A stretch of DNA of 64,000 nucleotides from Limnomonas spitsbergensis (Eukaryota; Chlorophyta; Chlorophyceae; Chlamydomonadales): positions 3,203,001 through 3,267,000 of the forward strand of contig JAYJMM010000009.1 of the NCBI GenBank assembly GCA_037349105.1, in the 5' to 3' direction. Positions 13,601 to 26,977 of this stretch are shown one piece after another (position 1 is the stretch's first letter; every line of letters begins with the position of its first letter). The notes under the pieces were generated by a model that saw nothing but the letters and a program-made list of their open reading frames with translations, did not search any database and had not been told where the DNA came from. The position numbers and the translations under genes are program-made.

Positions 13601-16600
13601 TTGAGCAACACCTTTGCATCAGCCCCCCTCCCTTGAGCAACACCTTTGCATCAGCCCCCCTCCCCTGAGCAACACCTTTGCATCAGCCCCCCTCCCCTGA
13701 ACAACACCTTTGCATCATCCCCCCTCCCCTGAGCAACACCTTTGCATCAGCCCCCCTCCCCTGAGCAACACCTTTGCATCAGCCCCCCTCCCTTGAGCAA
13801 CACCTTTGCATCAGCCCCCCTCCCCTGAGCAACACCTTTGCATCAGCCCCCCTCCCCTGAACAACACCTTTGCATCAGCCCCCCTCCCCTGAACAACACC
13901 TTTGCATCAGCCCCCCTCCCATGAGCAACACCTTTGCATCAGCCCCCCTCCCCTGAACAACACCTTTGCATCAGCCCCCCTCCCTTGAGCAACACCTTTG
14001 CATCAGCCCCCTTCCCCTGAACAACACCTTTGCATCAGCCCCCCTCCCTTGAGCAACACCTTTGCATCAGCCCCCCTCCCCTGAGCAACACCTTTGCATC
14101 AGCCCCCCTCCCTTGAGCAACACCTTTGCATCAGCCCCCCTCCCTTGAGCAACACCTTTGCATCAGCCCCCCTCCCTTGAGCAACACCTTTGCATCAGCC
14201 CCCCTCCCCTGAACATCACCTTTGCATCAGCCCCCCTCCCCTGAACATCACCTTTGCATCGCCCCCCTCCCCTGAACATCACCTTTGCATCAGCACCCCT
14301 CCCTTGAGCAACACCTTTGCATCAGCCCCCCTCCCCTGAACATCACCTTTGCATCAGCCCCCCTCCCCTGAACATCACCTTTGCATCAGCCCCCCTCCCC
14401 TGAGCAACACCCTCCTATCAGCTCGCCTCCCTTGAGCAACACCTTTGCATCAGCCCCCCTCCCCTGAACAACACCTTTGCATCATCCCCCCTCCCCTGAA
14501 CAACACCTTTGCATCAGCCCCCCTCCCATGAGCAACACCTTTGCATCAGCCCCCCTCCCCTGAACAACACCTTTGCATGAGCCCCCCTCCCTTGAGCAAC
14601 ACCTTTGCATCAGCCCCCTTCCCCTGAACAACACCTTTGCATCAGCCCCCCTCCCTTGAGCAACACCTTTGCATCAGCCCCCCTCCCCTGAGCAACACCT
14701 TTGCATCAGCCCCCCTCCCTTGAGCAACACCTTTGCATCAGCCCCCCTCCCCTGAGCAACACCTTTGCATCAGCCCCCCTCCCTTGAGCAACACCTTTGC
14801 ATCAGCCCCCCTCCCTTGAGCAACACCTTTGCATCAGCCCCCCTCCCTTGAGCAACACCTTTGCATCAGCCCCCCTCCCCTGAGCAACAGCTTTGCATCA
14901 GCCCCCCTCCCTTGATCAACACCTTTGCATCAGCCCCCCCCCCCCCCTGAGCAACACCCTGCCATCAGCCCCCCTCCCCTGAGCAACACCCTCCCATCAG
15001 CCCCCCTCCCCTGAGCAACACCCTCCTATCAGCCCGCCTCCCCTGAGCAACACCCTCCCATCAGCCCCCCTCCCCTGAGCAACACCCTCCTATCAGCCCG
15101 CCTCTTCTGAGCAACACCCTCCTATCAGCCCCCCTCCCCTGAGCAACACCTTTGCATCAGCCCCCCTCCCCTGAACAACACCTTTGCATCAGCCCCCCTC
15201 CCCTGAGCAACACCTTTGCATCAGCCCCCCTCCCCTGAGCATCACCTTTGCATCAGCCCCCCTCCCCTGAACAACACCTTTGCATCAGCCCCCCTCCCTT
15301 GAACAACACCTTTGCATCAGCCCCCCTCCCTTGAGCAACACCTTTGCATCAGCCCCCCTCCCCTGAGCAACACCTTTGCATCAGCCCCCCTCCCTTGAGC
15401 AACACCTTTGCATCAGCCCCCCTCCCCTGAGCAACACCATTGCATCAGCCCCCTTCCCCTGAACAACACCTTTGCATCAGCCCCCCTCCCCTGAACAACA
15501 CCTTTGCATCAGCCCCCCTCCCATGAGCAACACCTTTGCATCAGCCCCCCTCCCTTGAACAACACCTTTGCATCAGCCCCCTTCCCCTGAACAACACCTT
15601 TGCATCAGCACCCCTCCCTTTAGCAACACCTTTGCATCAGCCCCCCTCCCCTGAACAACACCTTTGCATCAGCTCCCCTCCCTTGAGCAACACCTTTGCA
15701 TCAGCCCCCCTCCCTTGAGCAACACCTTTGCATCAGCCCCCCTCCCCTGAGCAACACCTTTGCATCAGCCCCCCTCCCCTGAACAACACCTTTGCATCAT
15801 CCCCCCTCCCCTGAGCAACACCTTTGCATCAGCCCCCCTCCCCTGAGCAACACCTTTGCATCAGCCCCCCTCCCTTGAGCAACACCTTTGCATCAGCCCC
15901 CCTCCCCTGAGCAACACCTTTGCATCAGCCCCCCTCCCCTGAACAACACCTTTGCATCAGCCCCCCTCCCCTGAACAACACCTTTGCATCAGCCCCCCTC
16001 CCATGAGCAACACCTTTGCATCAGCCCCCCTCCCCTGAACAACACCTTTGCATCAGCCCCCCTCCCTTGAGCAACACCTTTGCATCAGCCCCCTTCCCCT
16101 GAACAACACCTTTGCATCAGCCCCCCTCCCTTGAGCAACACCTTTGCATCAGCCCCCCTCCCCTGAGCAACACCTTTGCATCAGCCCCCCTCCCTTGAGC
16201 AACACCTTTGCATCAGCCCCCCTCCCTTGAGCAACACCTTTGCATCAGCCCCCCTCCCTTGAGCAACACCTTTGCATCAGCCCCCCTCCCCTGAACATCA
16301 CCTTTGCATCAGCCCCCCTCCCCTGAACATCACCTTTGCATCGCCCCCCTCCCCTGAACATCACCTTTGCATCAGCACCCCTCCCTTGAGCAACACCTTT
16401 GCATCAGCCCCCCTCCCCTGAACATCACCTTTGCATCAGCCCCCCTCCCCTGAACATCACCTTTGCATCAGCCCCCCTCCCCTGAGCAACACCCTCCTAT
16501 CAGCTCGCCTCCCTTAAGCAACACCTTTGCATCAGCCCCCCTCCCCTGAACAACACCTTTGCATCATCCCCCCTCCCCTGAACAACACCTTTGCATCAGC

Positions 16601-19600
16601 CCCCCTCCCATGAGCAACACCTTTGCATCAGCCCCCCTCCCCTGAACAACACCTTTGCATGAGCCCCCCTCCCTTGAGCAACACCTTTGCATCAGCCCCC
16701 TTCCCCTGAACAACACCTTTGCATCAGCCCCCCTCCCTTGAGCAACACCTTTGCATCAGCCCCCCTCCCCTGAGCAACACCTTTGCATCAGCCCCCCTCC
16801 CTTGAGCAACACCTTTGCATCAGCCCCCCTCCCCTGAGCAACACCTTTGCATCAGCCCCCCTCCCTTGAGCAACACCTTTGCATCAGCCCCCCTCCCTTG
16901 AGCAACACCTTTGCATCAGCCCCCCTCCCTTGAGCAACACCTTTGCATCAGCCCCCCTCCCCTGAGCAACAGCTTTGCATCAGCCCCCCTCCCTTGATCA
17001 ACACCTTTGCATCAGCCCCCCCCCCCCCCTGAGCAACACCCTGCCATCAGCCCCCCTCCCCTGAGCAACACCCTCCCATCAGCCCCCCTCCCCTGAGCAA
17101 CACCCTCCTATCAGCCCGCCTCCCCTGAGCAACACCCTCCCATCAGCCCCCCTCCCCTGAGCAACACCCTCCTATCAGCCCGCCTCTTCTGAGCAACACC
17201 CTCCTATCAGCCCCCCTCCCCTGAGCAACACCTTTGCATCAGCCCCCCTCCCCTGAACAACACCTTTGCATCAGCCCCCCTCCCCTGAGCAACACCTTTG
17301 CATCAGCCCCCCTCCCCTGAACAATCACCTTTGCATCAGCCCCCCTCCCCTGAACAACACCTTTGCATCAGCCCCCCTCCCTTGAACAACACCTTTGCAT
17401 CAGCCCCCCTCCCTTGAGCAACACCTTTGCATCAGCCCCCCTCCCCTGAGCAACACCTTTGCATCAGCCCCCCTCCCTTGAGCAACACCTTTGCATCAGC
17501 CCCCCTCCCCTGAGCAACACCATTGCATCAGCCCCCTTCCCCTGAACAACACCTTTGCATCAGCCCCCCTCCCCTGAACAACACCTTTGCATCAGCCCCC
17601 CTCCCATGAGCAACACCTTTGCATCAGCCCCCCTCCCTTGAACAACACCTTTGCATCAGCCCCCTTCCCCTGAACAACACCTTTGCATCAGCACCCCTCC
17701 CTTTAGCAACACCTTTGCATCAGCCCCCCTCCCCTGAACAACACCTTTGCATCAGCTCCCCTCCCTTGAGCAACACCTTTGCATCAGCCCCCCTCCCTTG
17801 AGCAACACCTTTGCATCAGCCCCCCTCCCCTGAGCAACACCTTTGCATCAGCCCCCCTCCCCTGAACAACACCTTTGCATCATCCCCCCTCCCCTGAGCA
17901 ACACCTTTGCATCAGCCCCCCTCCCCTGAGCAACACCTTTGCATCAGCCCCCCTCCCTTGAGCAACACCTTTGCATCAGCCCCCCTCCCCTGAGCAACAC
18001 CTTTGCATCAGCCCCCCTCCCCTGAACAACACCTTTGCATCAGCCCCCCTCCCCTGAACAACACCTTTGCATCAGCCCCCCTCCCATGAGCAACACCTTT
18101 GCATCAGCCCCCCTCCCCTGAACAACACCTTTGCATCAGCCCCCCTCCCTTGAGCAACACCTTTGCATCAGCCCCCTTCCCCTGAACAACACCTTTGCAT
18201 CAGCCCCCCTCCCTTGAGCAACACCTTTGCATCAGCCCCCCTCCCCTGAGCAACACCTTTGCATCAGCCCCCCTCCCTTGAGCAACACCTTTGCATCAGC
18301 CCCCCTCCCTTGAGCAACACCTTTGCATCAGCCCCCCTCCCTTGAGCAACACCTTTGCATCAGCCCCCCTCCCCTGAACATCACCTTTGCATCAGCCCCC
18401 CTCCCCTGAACATCACCTTTGCATCGCCCCCCTCCCCTGAACATCACCTTTGCATCAGCACCCCTCCCTTGAGCAACACCTTTGCATCAGCCCCCCTCCC
18501 CTGAACATCACCTTTGCATCAGCCCCCCTCCCCTGAACATCACCTTTGCATCAGCCCCCCTCCCCTGAGCAACACCCTCCTATCAGCTCGCCTCCCTTAA
18601 GCAACACCTTTGCATCAGCCCCCCTCCCCTGAACAACACCTTTGCATCATCCCCCCTCCCCTGAACAACACCTTTGCATCAGCCCCCCTCCCATGAGCAA
18701 CACCTTTGCATCAGCCCCCCTCCCCTGAACAACACCTTTGCATGAGCCCCCCTCCCTTGAGCAACACCTTTGCATCAGCCCCCTTCCCCTGAACAACACC
18801 TTTGCATCAGCCCCCCTCCCTTGAGCAACACCTTTGCATCAGCCCCCCTCCCCTGAGCAACACCTTTGCATCAGCCCCCCTCCCTTGAGCAACACCTTTG
18901 CATCAGCCCCCCTCCCTTGAGCAACACCTTTGCATCAGCCCCCCTCCCTTGAGCAACACCTTTGCATCAGCCCCCCTCCCCTGAGCAACAGCTTTGCATC
19001 AGCCCCCCTCCCTTGAGCAACACCTTTGCATCAGCCCCCCCCCCCCTGAGCAACACCCTGCCATCAGCCCCCCTCCCCTGAGCAACACCCTCCCATCAGC
19101 CCCCCTCCCCTGAGCAACACCCTCCTATCAGCCCGCCTCCCCTGAGCAACACCCTCCCATCAGCCCCCCTCCCCTGAGCAACACCCTCCTATCAGCCCGC
19201 CTCTTCTGAGCAACACCCTCCTATCAGCCCCCCTCCCCTGAGCAACACCTTTGCATCAGCCCCCCTCCCCTGAACAACACCTTTGCATCAGCCCCCCTCC
19301 CCTGAGCAACACCTTTGCATCAGCCCCCCTCCCCTGAACAACACCTTTGCATCAGCCCCCCTCCCCTGAACAACACCTTTGCATCAGCCCCCCTCCCTTG
19401 AACAACACCTTTGCATCAGCCCCCCTCCCTTGAGCAACACCTTTGCATCAGCCCCCCTCCCCTGAGCAACACCTTTGCATCAGCCCCCCTCCCTTGAGCA
19501 ACACCTTTGCATCAGCCCCCCTCCCCTGAGCAACACCATTGCATCAGCCCCCTTCCCCTGAACAACACCTTTGCATCAGCCCCCCTCCCCTGAACAACAC

Positions 19601-20640
19601 CTTTGCATCAGCCCCCCTCCCATGAGCAACACCTTTGCATCAGCCCCCCTCCCTTGAACAACACCTTTGCATCAGCCCCCTTCCCCTGAACAACACCTTT
19701 GCATCAGCACCCCTCCCTTTAGCAACACCTTTGCATCAGCCCCCCTCCCCTGAACAACACCTTTGCATCAGCTCCCCTCCCTTGAGCAACACCTTTGCAT
19801 CAGCCCCCCTCCCTTGAGCAACACCTTTGCATCAGCCCCCCTCCCCTGAGCAACACCTTTGCATCAGCCCCCCTCCCCTGAACAACACCTTTGCATCATC
19901 CCCCCTCCCCTGAGCAACACCTTTGCATCAGCCCCCCTCCCCTGAGCAACACCTTTGCATCAGCCCCCCTCCCTTGAGCAACACCTTTGCATCAGCCCCC
20001 CTCCCCTGAGCAACACCTTTGCATCAGCCCCCCTCCCCTGAACAACACCTTTGCATCAGCCCCCCTCCCCTGAACAACACCTTTGCATCAGCCCCCCTCC
20101 CATGAGCAACACCTTTGCATCAGCCCCCCTCCCCTGAACAACACCTTTGCATCAGCCCCCCTCCCTTGAGCAACACCTTTGCATCAGCCCCCTTCCCCTG
20201 AACAACACCTTTGCATCAGCCCCCCTCCCTTGAGCAACACCTTTGCATCAGCCCCCCTCCCCTGAGCAACACCTTTGCATCAGCCCCCCTCCCTTGAGCA
20301 ACACCTTTGCATCAGCCCCCCTCCCTTGAGCAACACCTTTGCATCAGCCCCCCTCCCTTGAGCAACACCTTTGCATCAGCCCCCCTCCCCTGAACATCAC
20401 CTTTGCATCAGCCCCCCTCCCCTGAACATCACCTTTGCATCGCCCCCCTCCCCTGAACATCACCTTTGCATCAGCACCCCTCCCTTGAGCAACACCTTTG
20501 CATCAGCCCCCCTCCCCTGAACATCACCTTTGCATCAGCCCCCCTCCCCTGAACATCACCTTTGCATCAGCCCCCCTCCCCTGAGCAACACCCTCCTATC
20601 AGCTCGCCTCCCTTGAGCAACACCTTTGCATCAGCCCCCC
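7670..20640. repeat. Higher-order repeat up to 2.08 kb with poly-C junctions
   Basis: In the type B half, a variant block recurs at 13454, 15536, 17619 and 19635 (spacing 2082, 2083 and 2016 bp, close to 65 or 63 units). Each block starts after a pure C run at about 7671, 9859, 11213, 12851, 14934, 17017 and 19037, nearly always followed by TGAGCAACACCCTGCCATC. The C run is 21 bases at 9859-9879 and 18 at 9340-9357, and about 10-18 elsewhere. Confidence 0.85.
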
Positions 20641-21270
20641 TCCCTTGAGCAACACCTTTGCATCAGCCCCCCTCCCCTGAGCAACACCTTTGCATCAGCC
20701 CCCCTCCCCTGAACAACACCTTTGCATCAGCCCCCCTCCCCTGAGCAACACCTTTGCATCAGCCCCCCTCCCTTGAACATCACCTTTGCATCAGCCCCCC
20801 TCCCTTGAACAACACCTTTGCATCAGCCCCCCTCCCCTGAACAACACCTTAGCATCAGCCCCCCTCCCCTGAGCAACACCTTTGCATCAGCCCCCCTCCC
20901 TTGAGCAACACCTTTGCATCAGCCCCCCTCCCCTGAACAACACCTTTGCATCAGCCCCCCTCCCTTGAGCAACACCTTTGCATCAGCCCCCCTCCCTTGA
21001 ACAACACCTTTGCATCAGCCCCCCTCCCCTGAACAACACCTTTGCATCAGCCCCCCTCCCCTGAACAACACCTTTGCATCAGCCCCCCTCCCTTGAGCAA
21101 CACCTTTGCATCAGCCCCCCTCCCCTGAGCAACACCTTTGCATCAGCCCCCCTCCCTTGAACAACACCTTTGCATCAGCTCCCCTCCCCTGAACAACACC
21201 TTTGCATCAGCCCCCCTCCCTTGAGCAACACCTTTGCATCAGCCCCCCTCCCTTGAACAACACCTTTGCA

Positions 21271-21383
21271 TCAGCCCCCCTCCCCTGAGCAACACCTTTG
21301 CATCAGCCCCCAGCTGCGACGTGGACGCTCCTCAATGCCTCGTGCGCTTCTTGGGGTCAAGGGCGTCATAGGGTGGTGAGCAT
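21271..21383 (-). CDS. Gene A exon 9 (candidate last exon), ending inside the 32-bp array
   Basis: Acceptor CTTCGTTTCAG, phase 1, fits the preceding donor. The frame encodes AHHPMTPLTPRSARG and then a basic RPRRS before entering the minisatellite at 21313. The first array unit supplies another 13 codons and a TGA at 21271-21273. Alternatively a donor near the array edge is used and the array is an intron; the homologous left flank at 186-218 has CAGAG|GTGTCA. Confidence 0.38.
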
Positions 21384-24300
21384 CTGAAACGAAGTTGAGG
21401 GGCAGAGCAGAGGCAATGAGTGAGGGAAAGTGCGGCACTGTGATCAAATGCGTGACAGAGTTATTGCAAGCGTGACCCTGTTCTTGTAGGTGTTACAAAT
21501 GATGACTGCTGATTTCAGTACTTTTGCATGTGCAGGTGTAACAATCAATGTGATTGCACATGTAACAATGTGAGCGAGGGAGTAACATTGTAATTGCCCA
21601 CCACACTTAAGCCCACACTTAAGTCCACACTTCAGCCCACACACTCGGTCAATCATACCTAGCTGCCATCCTCATAGCCATCCCAGCCTCCCCCCACCCC
21701 TACACATGCATACCATGTCTTGCTCTATCACGAAACCCTTCCTGTTCTCCCCCCATATACACTCACTGGCATTTAGGTCTCCATTATAACAGTAACCTCT
21801 AGCCCCCTCCTCTACCCGTACAATCTGGCATTTCTGCCTCATGTACAAACACACATATCCTACTCTGGCATTTCTGCCTTTATTAACACCTACCCCTTGT
21901 GCACAACACATACCATCTGGCGTTTGTGGCCGGATGTAGTCTTCATCGCCATCCAATCCAGAGTCTTCGTGTTCCACGAAATCAGCGCCAGATCCCTTTT
22001 TCAGGGGAGTTGCTCCCAGTCTTGCACCTGCACCCGCTCCCGCTCCCGCACCCGCTCCTGCTCTCGTTGCCACACCCGCACCTGCTCCCGCTTTCGCCTC
22101 CGTTCCTACTTTTGCTAGAGAAGCTCCACCGGAGGACAGGCGCGTGCTGAGGCTGCTGGAGCTTGCCTTGGAAGATGCCGCCTGAGCAAGAAAGGTGGGC
22201 ATGGTCTTCGTTACCGGCTCTTCCAATTAGTTACAGTGTACCCGAATATTAATGATTTAAATTGCCTGCCCTCAGGTCTAAAATCCGTATGAATAATTTA
22301 GTTCAACGCAGCCCTCGGAAAAAACACCGACTAACATCAACCAAGACACTAAAAAAATGATCAAATATTTGGCAGGAGATGGTCAAGCGCCTAGGGGTGC
22401 TGGAGCTGCCCCAGGAGGAAGCCACCTGCGCACAAAATGGGGTTTTCTACCCGTCTACAGGTACCGTAGTCATATATATGCAAGATACTGTTCCTGCATC
22501 GGGATAGGCGTGTGCTGGTGCTGCCGGGGGAGGCTGCTGCCTAGGGAAAAAGAAAAGCTATGCCACGTGCTCTGGCCCCCCATGGGAGGCAGAAGAGTTA
22601 GGGAAACAACGCAGCCTGGGCCAAAGCCACATCTACGCCGTTACCGTTACCGCTTCTGCCTAACAAAGGCGGACATGGTCGCTATTACCAGTTGCTCCGT
22701 CTTACATACGACTTGCCGCCGGTTTCAGAGCTCTGATACTGGTATACCAGTCAAAATACTGGCGCAGTGTAGATGTCACCGTAGCGGGATACACGTTGTG
22801 TGAAGTGGCAAAAGATAGGCACGTCCTCTGACTATTTTTAAGAAAACAAAAATGTAAAGAAAAGAAAATAAAACGAATCATCAGGTGAGTGCAAGAGCTG
22901 CACTGGGAAGTGCCGCCTTTGCAAAAATCTGGGAGAGGGAGACTTGGTCATTATTTAGTCCCACATCCTTGCCCAGCTCCGTCCCTATCAAATACCTCAA
23001 ACATTTTAAGCAACTTGATTATGAATACAATTAACTGATCATCTTGCTATAGTTCTGGCCCCACTCTCCGGCCCTCTCAAGCACCTTAAACGTTAAAATC
23101 ACCAACTAGACTATTAATACAAAAAATCAAGAGTAACTCGATCATAATTCATAATGCATTTCAGTGCCCACCTTGTCTGACTTCTTGCCATGCTTGCCTG
23201 GCCCCTCAAACACCTCAAACACAAATCAAATTCCTATATTAATGCTGTTTAGGCTTTAGGGTTTAGGGTTTGGGGTTTAGCCTTATGACTTAACTGCCCA
23301 CCTTGATGGACTTCTTGCCCCGCTTGCCGGGCCTCTCAAACACCTCCTTGGATCGTATGCTGTACGGCTGCTCAGATACCTCCATGGGCAAGCAGAGAGC
23401 CTCCTGCGCCTCCTCCTCTGCCACGCACAACGCCTCAGCCTCCTCATCAATCCTCTGAGCGGGTTCAGGGATCAGGGATCAGGGTTGCTGGATTAGGGTT
23501 GAGGGTGGAGCGATTTGGAGGCCTTAATGGCTGTGTCTGGTGGGGGCATTGGCCTCAGATAGTACTTTCGACTGAGATATTAGCTGGGAATGTTTAAGAC
23601 AAAAACTTATACTCAAGTTATTAGCCGTTTTGCACTCGCGGAGCTAAATAAGGTGTTGAGGGCTGGGTGTGGTGGGTGATTAGGCCTCAAGCAGGACTTG
23701 GTTCAGGGTTCAAGGTTTGGGGTTCAGGGTTCTGGATGTAAGGTTAAGGGCTCAACAAGGTGGGAGGTGTCTAGGGTTGAGGGCTTTGCATGGAAGGGGA
23801 ATCGGCCTGAAGTAGGACTAAGATTAGGGTTGAGGGTTGGGGTTTAGGTTTTTACAAGGTGGGAGGGGTCTAGGGTTGAGGGCTTTGCATGGTTGGGGAA
23901 TCGGCCTCAAGCAGGACTTGGATAAGGGTGAAGAGTTTAGGTTTTCACAAGGTGGGAGGGGTCTAGGGTTGAGGGCTTTGCATGGTTGGGGAATCGGCCT
24001 CAAGCAGGACTTGGATAAGGGTAAAGGGTTTGGGTTTAGGTTTTCACAAGGTGGGAGGGGTCTAGGGTTGAGGGCTTTGCATGGTTGGGGAATCGGCCTC
24101 AAGCAGGACTTGGATAAGGGTAAAGGGTTTGGGTTTAGGTTTTTACAAGGTGGGAGGGGTCTAGGGTTGAGGGCTTTGCATGGTTGGGGAATCGGCCTCA
24201 AGCAGGACTTGGATAAGGGTAAAGGGTTTGGGTTTAGGTTTTTACAAGGTGGGAGGGGTCTAGGGTTGAGGGCTTTGCATGGTTGGGGAATCGGCCTCAA

Positions 24301-26941
24301 GCAGGACTTGGATAAGGGTAAAGGGTTTGGGTTTAGGTTTTCACAAGGTGGGAGGGGTCTAGGGTTGAGGGCTTTGCATGGTTGGGGAATCGGCCTCAAG
24401 CAGGACTTGGATAAGGGTGAAGGGTTTAGGTTTTTACAAGGTGGGAGGGGTCTAGGGTTGAGGGCTTTGCATGGTTGGGGAATCGGCCTCAAGCAGGACT
24501 TGGATAAGGGTAAAGGGTTTGGGTTTAGGTTTTTACAAGGTGGGAGGGGTCTAGGGTTGAGGGCTTCGTATGGTAGGGGAATCGGCCTAAACCAGGATTT
24601 GGATTAGGGTTAAGGATTTGGGTTTAGGGTTTCACGAGATGGGAGGGGTCTAGGGTTGAGGGCTTTGCGTGGTAGGGGAATCGGCCTCAAGTAGGACTTG
24701 GCTTAGGGTCAAGGGTTTGGGTTTAGAGTTCCACAAGCTGGCAGGTGGGGCCTGGGTTTGAGGGCTTCGCGAGATGGGAGAATCAGCCTCTAACAGGCCT
24801 TGGATTAGGGGTCAGGGTTCAGGGTTTCACAAGGAGGAACTTGGGGTCTACCGTGGACGCTCTTAGCCTCCGCCAGAAATTTATGTTTTTCCGCTGTCGC
24901 GACTTATGAAAAGCCTAAGTCAGCGGAAAACGCCACTTTTGGGACGTCAAAAAAGTTCTCCAGAGAAGCGCGCTTTAGCTTATAATATATATTTCTTTCT
25001 CGCTCGCGAAAGCAAAATAAGTATACGGTTAGGTTAGGGCTTGGCGTGATGGGAGAATCGGCATCAACCAGGACTTGGTGCAGGGTTCAGGGAACCCTGT
25101 TAAGGGATTTGAGTGGTGGGAGGTGGAGGCCAGGGTTAAAAGATTCACATAATGGGAGCAGTATGGATAGAGTTTATAGATTTGCGTGGTGGGAGGTGGG
25201 GGCTAGGGTTAAGAGATTTGAGTGGTGGGAGGTGGGGGCTAGGGTTAAGAGATTTGCGTGGTGGGAGGTGGGGGCTAGGGTTAAGAGATTTGCGTTGTGT
25301 GACGTGGGGGCTAGGGTTAAGAGATTTGCGTTGTGTGAGGTGGGGGCTAGGGTTAAGATGTTTGCGCTGTGTGAGGTGGGGGCTAGGGTTTAGAGATTCA
25401 CCTGGTGGGAGGTGGGGGCTAGGGTTAAGAGATTTGCGTGGTGGGAGGTGGGGGCTAGGGTTAAGATGTTTGCGCTGTGTGAGGTGGGGGCTAGGGTTTA
25501 GAGATTCACCTGGTGGGAGGTGGGGGCTAGGGTTTAGATATTTGCGTGGTGTGAGGTGGGTGAGGGCTAGGGTTTAGAGATTTGCGTTGTGGGAGGTGGG
25601 GGCTAGGGTCTAGAGATTTGCGTTGTGTGAGGTGGGTGAGGGCTAGGATTTAGAGATTTGCGTGGTGGGAGGTGGGGGCTAGGGTTAAGAGATTTGCATG
25701 GGCGCTTGTTGGTGTCCAGGCACAGAGATTGGTTTCAAGCCGTCCGTCAAGTGACTGTCAAAGAGGTCTCACCGCCTGTGCCTCTGCGACTGCTGCAGCC
25801 CTTGCTTGCTGTCGAGCTTCTGTTGCAGCAGCCGCAGCCGCAGCCCCAGCCACGGCCGCCGCCACCGCTGCGCGTCTCATGGCATCCTCCAGCTCCCTCT
25901 TGGCTCGCTGATCAGCCTATCAATGCGGGGCAGCAACAGCAGAATTCGAAGGACGGTGAAGGCCAGCCCAACCTATCAATGCGGGGCAGCAACAGCAGAA
26001 TTCGAGGACGGTGAAGGCCAGCCCATATAAAGAGTGCCGGCCCACAGCCTATCAAGTCGGCGCAGAAACAACAGATTGTATAGATGGACAGACCTATAGA
26101 TGGACAGATCTATAGATGGACAGATCTATAGATGGACAGACCAGCCCACATTTAAGGCACCTGCACACAACCAAGCCTTCCAAACAGTGCTGTGCCCATT
26201 ACGGTCCTTACGGTGGCTGAATTATGTAGCTGAGTCTCAGACAAAGTTATGTCAAGGCGATTTTAGCTACATTTACCAGGAAGGGACCGAGATTATGTAC
26301 ACAATTTCTGAATTACGGCGCATTCGCCCACAGCATTGCTTTCAAGCCAGAGGAGAGACAGCTGCATCTTTTAAGCAAAGCTAAAAAGCAGGCATAAGAT
26401 TTTGCTTTTATCTTTGCTAATGGTCGGGTTGCAGTCAGGCCTTGTCAGACCCTGACTGCCAGGGTGCCCCGTTGCCTGCGGGGAGCGGCGTAACTACGTA
26501 CACCAATCAGATGACATCAATACTCAGCAGAGACCTTTGCCTTTCTTTTCTTAATCTTTGTTTCAAAAAGAGTGTAGCTAAGCAGAAGCAGCGAGGTCCC
26601 CTCACCTAGCGGAGGGAAAGCCCTGCCCAACCCTGCCCAGCACCTCGATTGCCTCGGCCGCCATCTCCAACACGACCCGCACTTTTATTTTCTTAATCTT
26701 CACCTCGAGAAGCCTTTCCCGTAGTGGAGCTTTAAGACCTGCCCCCCCCCGCCCCGCCCCGCCCCGCACCTCGATCGCCTCGGCCGCCATCTCCGCCGCG
26801 ACTTCCTCCGCCGCTTCGCGCGCCAACCGCATCGCCTTGCGCGCCGCCCGCTGCTCACCTGGCAGCGCCGCCTCCGCCTCCGCCTCTGCCCTCTTCCTTT
26901 CCGCCGCCTCGACCTTCGCTGCCGCCGCCTCGACCTTCGCT

Positions 26942-26977
<36 letters not shown>

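Larger units (their letters stand above)
476..21313. repeat. Giant 32-bp minisatellite, about 650 units
   Basis: Continuous tandem array. There are two main unit types, both 32 bp. Type A begins CCCTCCCATC or CCCTCCTATC and dominates up to about 7400. Type B begins CCTTTGCATC and dominates afterwards. Both continue AGCCCCCCTCCC(C/T)TGA(G/A)CAACA. The first units (476-1000) are irregular. Sixty-residue open frames recur because whole blocks of units are duplicated; they are not genes. The minus strand is the sense strand of gene A, whose proposed last exon runs into the first units at the right end. Confidence 0.97.

Noticed and set aside
8206..19817. Recurrent identical 60-codon frames
   Set aside because: They are the 32-bp minisatellite read in one frame; recurrence reflects higher-order repeats.
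246..21313. CRISPR array
   Set aside because: Units are contiguous tandem repeats without unique spacers, in a eukaryotic intron-containing context.
23824..24607. Open frames of 222 and 256 codons on opposite strands
   Set aside because: Both are translations of the 99/93-bp array; the period is a multiple of three and the peptides are pure repeat.
26100..26384. A 94-codon plus-strand frame
   Set aside because: Begins in a 16-bp repeat and shows no recognisable motif; inside gene A intron 5.
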